DNA of 64,000 nucleotides from Symsagittifera roscoffensis (taxonomy: Eukaryota; Xenacoelomorpha; Acoela; Convolutidae). Under the pieces are notes generated by a model that was not told the DNA's origin, ran no database searches, and worked only from the letters and a program-made list of their open reading frames with translations. Of this stretch, positions 58,301 to 64,000 are shown one piece after another. The position numbers and the translations under genes are program-made. Location: assembly GCF_963678635.1 (NCBI RefSeq), contig NC_087064.1, positions 16,857,802-16,921,801 on the forward strand, given 5' to 3'. Each line of letters opens with the position of its first letter. Position 1 is the stretch's first letter.

Positions 58301-61300
58301 TCAATAGTCAATAGCACCCGATCTTCGCTTAAGACACTTGACGTTTCAGAATGTTCTAACTGGACAATCACTTGCTCACTGGGAGATCTGTCTTGAATGT
58401 TGATGTGAAGCTTTGTGTCTTCTACAGGTAGTGGCTCCATGTCTAGAACTCGGATTTCTACATGCTCTTGCGAAGTGATAATTTTTTCAACTCCTTGCAT
58501 ATCAGCAATCTTAATCTGCACGTTTTGCTCCGAAAATATTTTGTGCTCTGGCAGATTTCGATCACTGATCCTCAAGTCTACTTTCATGACTTCGGGAACT
58601 GGCGATTCGCAGGTTTCCGGTTTCTCAAAAACAATTGGTTCGGGAACTGGCTGAATTGGTTTAAGCTTTCTGAATCCCCAACTATCTTCGGCAATGAGCT
58701 TTGTCAAAAGATCATCTGGAACTGGTTTGGCTTTATCTTGTTCGATGTCAATCTTGATAGCAACCAAGTCCTGAGACCTAAGAACATCTTCCTTTTCAGC
58801 TTGCATTATTTGAACTGCGTCCAAGATACTAGCATTGGCAATGTTAGCCCCTTCTTGGGGCTGCTCTTCATAGACAGGAACTTGCAAAGGTCTATCAATC
58901 GGTTCCATGCGTTTTGTCTCATCAAAACTATGCTCACTAAAAGATTCGGTGCGCGCTATTTGCATTAGGTTCTCAAGTTCTTCCACTGAAGTTATTGACC
59001 TGTCGTCATCAGCGAGTTCCTTTTGTTCGTTTTCTTCCGGCTCCTTTGAGGATTTAACTTCTTGTGGAATCTCCTCTTCTGGTTCTTCTGATTTCTCTTC
59101 TGGTTCCTCTTTGGGTTCTTCGAGCTTTTCTTCTTCAATTGTCAGTTCTTCTTTGCTCTCTTCTTCCTCAGTTTCTTTGGCTTCTGGAGCATCTTCCACA
59201 ACTGGAGTTTCAACTTCTGGTTGTTTAGCTGGATCAACTTCATCCTCGACTTCTTCTTCTGGCTCCTCAGACTTTTCCTCTTCGACATCCAGGTCATTTT
59301 CGTTCACTTCCTCTTCCTTTTCTTTGATTTCTAGTACATCGTCGTCAAGTGGTTCTGCCTCTTCAGGAGTGTCATCCTCGGGAACCTCAACTTTTTCTTT
59401 CGTCTCCTCGTCAAAAATCTCTTCTAGTTTCTCATCAACCTCGCCTGCTATTTCTTCAGCAGGTTTATCATTAGGTTGCTCCTGGTCAGGAATTTCTTTC
59501 TTTTCCACATCTTCATCTATTTCTTCATCTTCTGGTTCCGTTTCTTTAACCGCTTCATCAACCTTAAGTTGTTCTTCAACTTCTTCCTCTTCTTTTTCCT
59601 TCAGTTCAGGTTCTTCTTGTTCTTCCTCGGTTTCATCCTTCGCTTCTTCATCAGCAACTTCTTCTGCTTTAACTTCATCGTCTAGTTCTTCATCTTCTGG
59701 CTCGACTTCTTTGGTATCTTCTTCGATTTCCAGCTTTTCTTCAACTTCTTCCTCTTCTTTTTCCTTCAGTTCAGGTTCTTCTTGTTCTTCCTCGATTTCA
59801 TCCTTCGCTTCTTCATCAGCAACTTCTTCTGCTTTAAATTCATCGTCTACTTCTTCATCTTCTGGCTCGACTTCTTTGGTCTCTTCTTCGATTTCCAGCT
59901 TTTCTTCAACTTCTTCCTCTTCTTTTTCCTTCAGTTCAGGTTCTTCCTCGATTTCATCCTTCGCTTCTTCATCAGCAACTTCTTCTGCTTTAACTTCATC
60001 GTCTATTTCTTCATCTTCTGGCTCGACTTCTTTGGTCTCTTCTTCGATTTCCAGCTTTTCTTCAACTTCTTCCTCCTCTTTTTCCTTCAGTTCAGGTTTT
60101 TCTTCTTCCTGCTCGATTTCATCCTTGGCTTCTTCCTCGGCTACTTCATCTGCATCTTTTTCATCTTCATTTTCTGGCTCGACTTCTTTGGTCTCTTCTT
60201 CGATTTCCAGCTTTTCTTTAACTTCTTCCTCTTCTTTTTCCTTCAGTTCAGGCTCTTCTTGTTCTTCCTCGATTTCATCCTTCGCTTCTTCATCAGCAAC
60301 TTCTTCTGCTTTAACTTCATCGTCTAGTTCTTCATCTTCTGGCTCCATTTCTTTGGTCTCTTCTTCAATTTCTAGCTTTTCTTCAATTTCTTCGTCGTCT
60401 TTTTCCTTCAGTTCAGGCGTTTCTTCTTCTTTTGCAGTTTCGTCTTTTGGTTTTTCTTCGGTGACTTCTTCCGCAGGAACCTCCATTTCCTCCTTTGTTT
60501 CTTCATCTGCCTTGTCTTCAATTGCTTCTTTCAGTTCCTCGGCAACCTCGGTCTGCTCTTCAACCTTCAGCTCGTCATTAACATCCTCTTCAGTGACCTC
60601 ATCAGCCGGTTGCTCCTGGTTATCTTCTGGCTCTTTTTCTTCTTCAAAGTCTTCCGAAACTTCATCTTCAGGAGCCTCCAACTTTTCCTGAGTTTCTTCG
60701 TCTGCTTTGTTTTCCATAGTTTCTTTTAATTCTTCTGCTTCTTGAGCTTCGTCTTTCAGCTCGATTTCATCCTCCACGTCTTCTTCGACAATTTCGTCCA
60801 TTTTAACCTCATCCTCAGTTTCTTTCTCTTCTTCGACATCTTCGGGAAGGTCCTCAATTTCTTCAGGAACCTCCATAGACTCCTTGACCTCCTGATCACC
60901 ATTTTCTTCGATTTCAACTTTCTCTTCAGAATTAATTGCAACCGAGAATCCCAAACCAACTTCAGCTACTGCAGAAGTATAGAAACATGCGAAGTTTCCG
61001 ATGACGTCAGGATTGCAGTCCTTGATATATAGTTTAATCTCAGTAGTACTTGTCTCTTTGTTCGGCACAATCGATATTTCATAAACCGTTCCGTCGGCCT
61101 TCGAAATTGTTTCGCGGTAGTGTTTGAATTGAATCAAGTCTGCGTTGTCAATAATTTCATCAACAGTGATGGTAATTTCGAGCAAATCCTTTTCGTTCAC
61201 ACTGTACTCATACTTCTCGATTTCCATTTTAGGCAGCTTTGTCATCTTAGCAGCTAATGGTTGTTCAGTCTCTGACATAGAGACATTGTCTCGAGTGTCC

Positions 61301-64000
61301 TTTGTCTCCAATTCACTTGTATCTTCAGGCTCATCGTTTCTAGAGCGGGCCAGAACAATTTCTGATGTGGGTTTGGTGCTCTCAACCAAACCTTCGGCAG
61401 ACATTTTGTCGCAACATTCCGCATCTGCAATTACTTCGGCTTTAGCTTGCATCTCTTCGGATTCTTGGAGGGACAGACTTACCTCTGTGGCTCGTGCTAA
61501 GTACATTTGATTGTCGCCATCAGCTTTCACTCGGTTCTTTGGAACGGCGTCGCATTGCTCAACTCGGATCAGCGCAACAATAATTGACTCACGCGGTCGG
61601 GCCCATTTGGCATCAACGTGATCAACATCACTTACACCTCTGGTGTCCTTAATATCCAAAGCTCTATCCCAGATGTCCAACAAAGCGACAGTTGCAAGTC
61701 CAGATTTCACCAGGTTAGTAAGGTACTTCTCTCTTGGTCTAGCCCAGTCAGCTTGTACTTCTGGTGCCACTTCTTGTTCTTTTCCAAGTCCTTGAATGTC
61801 ATTGATACATTCGATGACAAGATCAGTAAAGTCGCCAGGACCGTTGACTTCCAAAGCAAGTTTGACAAAAGTTGCTCGGATGCTCTCTCTCAACCTGATC
61901 CACTCCTTGGAGTCTTCTTGACCCATGCAAATCATGTCTTTTCTCGGGTCCTTTTTGTCAGATTGATCAGCTGGGAACTCGATGTACTCTTTGATAATTG
62001 CCTGTTCGGCAATCGTGAATGAACCTTGAACCGTCTCTCTCACTCGTCCTGTGTTAATAGCTGTCTCCCTCGCTTTTGCGAGCTGGTTCAGAATGCTCAA
62101 AGAGATAACATGTCTAGCCAGAGTTTTGTGAACAACTTCTTCAACTTTACGTGTTCTTTCATAGTCGGTCATGTCTCTAGTTCTCATCCAGTTCTCATCA
62201 ATTTCCGCCTGGTGCCCAGTTCCAATCAGTGTAGATGCTTTTCTGTCAAAGAAGAGATTAGCGGCACTTATGGTCGAGAACGCTTCGGTTCCTCTCGCCT
62301 TAACTGAATCACAATGTTGGCCTTCACGGGTTCGAATCCATTCTTGGACAACTTCTTTAGGCTTGCAGATCGTTCTATACAGCAACAAATCCGCCAACTC
62401 ATTATCTCCTGCAATGTATTTCACGAAGTTAGAGCTCAATATTGTTTCGATTTCCTCGATCGTTAAGGGACAGTCGAACCAAGAGTGGACTAGTTGTTTA
62501 TTCTGTGCAGTTCCTCCGATCATTTCACTGAAAATTCGCGCTTTCTCGGTTTCCAATTGGCTGAAAATTTCCTCGGCCGAGCAATTTTCCGGTTCTGGCT
62601 CTTCTATTATTTGCTCAGCAATTTTCTCTCGGAGTCTGGCCAAGAATGGATAGACCTCTTCCTCTTTGCATAATCCTAACATCAGTTCCTTCATCGTCTC
62701 TTGATACTCTTCATATAAAATCGTCACCACGTGACAGTCTTCTTCGGCAACTTCCGGTTCTTCCTCCCACTTTTCTCGTGTTCGGATCCAAACCATGTCT
62801 TCACTTGGGAGCGACCTGCCTTTGACCTTCGGTTTTGGCTCGACACCAGGTATTTTGGCTTCAAATGAAGACTGTTCTCCTGGAACTTCGTTTGGATACT
62901 GCACTTCTACTTCGGTTTCGCGAGGTCGGATCCAGGCGTGGGTCTCGTCAGTCATAACTGGCAGACCCATTCGCATTTCCAGACTAGTAACTCCCAAAGA
63001 TTCAGCAACAGCATTAAAAGGCTGTGCATCTGGCATTTCGACAAACTCCTCCCGAGGCCGGGCCCAATCTAAGTCAACTTCGGAACTGATTCCGAGAAGC
63101 TTTTGCATTTCGGTTTCGCCCATTTTCTGGTCTGCTCCGCCCTTCACTTCACTACTTTCGCACCCATCCTTTTGAGGAGCTTCCATGTTTTCCGCAGACT
63201 GCTGGCCTAGATTCCCACTTTCAGCAGCCGCTTTCAGCGTAAGAGCAACTTTGCTTCTGGCACTGTCAGTCAACGCCGCTTGCTGAATTGTGAAAACTTC
63301 CTTCCTGTATTTTCTGGACCATTCTTTGGAATCCATTTCATTGACCAAATCTTCGTCCAAAAATTCAAGAGGCGCAAATTTGTGAGCGTGTTCTTGCTCG
63401 TTGCAGTACGCCACGACTTCCCTCGGGTCAATGTCAGCGACACCTTCCTCGCCGAACTGATCTGCCGACACTCGGTCTTGGTCGTTCTCAATATGGGCGA
63501 AGTCTTTGGCTTTCTCGTGCTGGACAATTGCGTCGCGGCTCTGTCGCGTGGAAACTTCCACTTTCTCTTTGACAAAATAGTCGAAAGTGTGGTTGTCTCG
63601 GACAGAATCCGGGTTCATCCATTGTTGCATTCCGAATTCAATCAGGAACTCCAAAACTTTGTTGTCAAGGTTCGTATCTTCAGTCAACGAATACTCAAAT
63701 TCGTTCTTTGGCTCGATACAAAGTTGTCCAGTTATTGTTTCGATTTTGAGATCGATTTTTTCTCTTAGCCTAATCCAGTTAAACATTTTCTCTTCTACTT
63801 GAGCCACGGCTGTAAACTGCGGCTTGGCTGTTTCATCTCGTAAATCAGGCTGTGCGTCGTTGAAAATTTGCTCAACCTCGATTGCCTGTTTCAGAACAAT
63901 GGGTCTCATAAGTTCTCGCAATCGAATCCAGTAGGCGTCATCAGGTTGCTCTTTCTGCTCGGCGCTGACCAAAATCAGAGCTCGCGAGAGGATTGCTCTG
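46396..64000 (-). CDS. Giant single exon of a titin/obscurin-like Ig-repeat protein (partial at both ends)
   Basis: The frame is open from the window edge (no start here; 63,972 is a TTG and the frame continues beyond 64,000) to a phase-0 donor at 46,396: at least 17,605 nt and 5,868 codons with no stop. Order N to C: W-x-R-x-R-E motif array (61.3-63.95 kb); Ig-like domain (60.93-61.23 kb); Glu/Lys-rich block with 50-57-residue repeats (59.0-60.9 kb); V-x-I-x-I repeat region (57.5-58.8 kb); helical domain (56.6-57.35 kb); Ig (56.19-56.48 kb); Ser/Glu-rich linker; two Ig domains (54.47-54.77 and 53.87-54.18 kb); a 5-kb acidic Ser/Glu spacer with a 741-bp duplication; Arg/Ser-rich segment; and a final Ig (46.44-46.73 kb). 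No signal peptide or membrane helix is visible, so a cytoplasmic, probably sarcomeric scaffold is inferred. No kinase or FN3 domain was seen. Orthology to titin, obscurin or UNC-89 is open. Confidence 0.92.
46440..46732 (-). other. C-terminal Ig I-set domain within the giant exon
   Basis: Begins VPPKIISTMEDFVVSENGSA, has the core Trp in FQWMKGN, and ends with the D-x-G-x-Y-x-C motif (KGDCGMYMCKIQNSAG). The first canonical Cys is absent (SISAMAQP), as is common in intracellular muscle Ig domains. Confidence 0.85.
49840..51340 (-). repeat. 741-bp in-frame tandem duplication within the giant exon
   Basis: Two adjacent units of 741 bp (247 codons) with very high DNA identity. For example the ELTHIDARESIEDLNETIVD segment recurs at about 49,945 and 50,686, and DLSLVMAKADEVSEGRLSSS at about 50,430 and 51,170. 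A third, older and longer unit can be followed to about 52,090 (for example TSSIEEISAIEETVPALKTE). The period is a multiple of three, so the frame is kept. Confidence 0.88.
53868..54178 (-). other. Ig I-set domain within the giant exon
   Basis: Starts APPVFLSELPEQNYLKTGNN, core Trp in LVWKKDGHELP, and ends DENDTGNYECIVRSS. It is the best-preserved Ig of the three central ones. Confidence 0.85.
54470..54772 (-). other. Ig I-set domain within the giant exon
   Basis: Starts APPAVLTQYPSTVEIRENND, has core Trp in YLWYKNGKPL and D-T-G-S-Y, but Leu replaces the C-terminal Cys (SYLLRSVNEFGE). Confidence 0.82.
56187..56482 (-). other. Ig-like domain without the core Trp, within the giant exon
   Basis: Starts FPPVFTSPPIGEVVLKAGDD and ends NCGLYEVKAENGDG. 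ISKDG stands where W-x-K-D-G is usual, so the core Trp is missing. Confidence 0.75.
57520..58770 (-). repeat. V-x-I-x-I beta-strand-like repeats in the giant protein
   Basis: About 18 short segments with alternating hydrophobics followed by D/T/E and Glu-rich spacers: VQIKIADMQ, VEIRVLDME, LHINIQDRS, VLLTIESQE, VNLEIKTQN, VHISIDTTS, VMISVDMES, VSIAFDLTD, VNISVLTEE, VNISIQTDD. Spacing is roughly 18-35 residues. I know no family with this pattern. Confidence 0.7.
59000..60930 (-). repeat. Acidic Glu/Lys-rich repeat block in the giant protein
   Basis: Glu is dominant. Between 59,560 and 60,440 six to seven units of 150-171 bp repeat a consensus containing PELKEKEEEEVEEKLEIEEE, then TKEVEPEDEE and EVADEEAKDEIEEE. 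Composition recalls the PEVK/E-rich springs of titin-like proteins, though Pro and Val are fewer. The complementary strand is Ser/Phe-rich and yields long false ORFs. Confidence 0.85.
60930..61230 (-). other. Ig-like domain N-terminal to the acidic block
   Basis: The segment EKYEYSVNEKDLLEITITVD...TTEIKLYIKDCNPDVIGNFACFYTSAVAEVG has the L-x-I-x-D-x-x-x-x-x-x-G-x-F-x-C pattern of an Ig F strand, but the W-bearing C strand is replaced by LIQFKHYRET. Confidence 0.6.
61325..63950 (-). repeat. Array of W-[I/A]-R-x-R-E motifs in the giant protein
   Basis: About 14 copies: YWIRLREL, NWIRLREK, EWSRKYRK, DWARPREE, AWIRPRET, VWIRTREK, FLARLREK, EWIRTREG, NWMRTRDM, EWIRLRES, DWARPREK, KWARPRES, YLARATEV and VLARSRND. 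They are spaced 50-150 residues apart in otherwise acidic, helix-favouring sequence. The last two have lost the Trp. The array runs up to the window edge, so more copies may lie outside. I recognise no described domain; it could be a short linear binding motif or the signature of a degenerate repeat domain. Confidence 0.82.

Noticed and set aside
58907-60691. 594-codon Ser-rich plus-strand ORF and Phe-rich ORFs (59,782-60,327)
   Set aside because: They are the complement of the Glu/Lys-rich codons of the giant minus-strand exon (GAA/GAG read as TTC/CTC/TCT), a pure composition effect.
63970-63972. Start codon of the giant protein at 63,972
   Set aside because: The codon is TTG and the frame continues open to the window edge; the true start is outside.

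Overview
The window is a piece of an animal (metazoan) nuclear genome. It has spliced genes with GT-AG introns, an AT-rich intergenic background, a 200-N assembly gap (28,622-28,821), and many eroded transposons of several classes. My best guess is a tunicate, perhaps a larvacean with an expanded genome, because of one very small intron and the style of the Ty3/gypsy-like element. That placement is inference and is not proven here.

Layout. 0-5.2 kb holds noncoding sequence, a TIR element (1,780-2,662) and two hAT-like MITEs (3,708-4,091; 4,201-4,576). 5.2-10.1 kb holds a G-rich/C-rich skewed block and a Ty3/gypsy-like retroelement. Its gag (6,153-6,968) and pol (6,992-9,400, really entered by -1 frameshifting) lie between 320-bp direct repeats, and integrase is missing. 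10.2-15.1 kb carries, on the minus strand, four exons of an unrecognised protein family. A paralogous 3' exon lies on the plus strand at 34,370-34,916. 13.4 kb has a tRNA-derived SINE. 17.9-20.4 kb is one large inverted repeat. 20.5-31.8 kb has a small foldback MITE, a few possible membrane-protein exons, a dense field of nested repeats, and a dead LINE (29.1-30.2 kb). 33.2-38.3 kb is again repeat rich. 39.4-41.0 kb is a two-exon secreted-protein gene.

The last 18 kb are dominated by one giant minus-strand exon (46,396 to beyond 64,000). It is open for at least 17,605 nt and encodes an intracellular, titin/obscurin-like protein. From N to C it has an array of W-x-R-x-R-E motifs, an Ig-like domain, an acidic Glu/Lys-rich repeat block, a V-x-I-x-I repeat block, a helical segment, three Ig domains, long Ser/Glu-rich spacers with a recent 741-bp tandem duplication, and a final Ig domain. 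The next exon (45,558-45,662) keeps the frame and starts another Ig-like fold. The N-terminus lies outside the window and the C-terminus was not found.

The most original observations are the W-x-R-x-R-E array of the giant protein, the uncharacterised paralogous family at 10-15 kb and 34 kb (with a likely 31-nt intron), and the large inverted repeat. All calls were made by eye; no database was searched.
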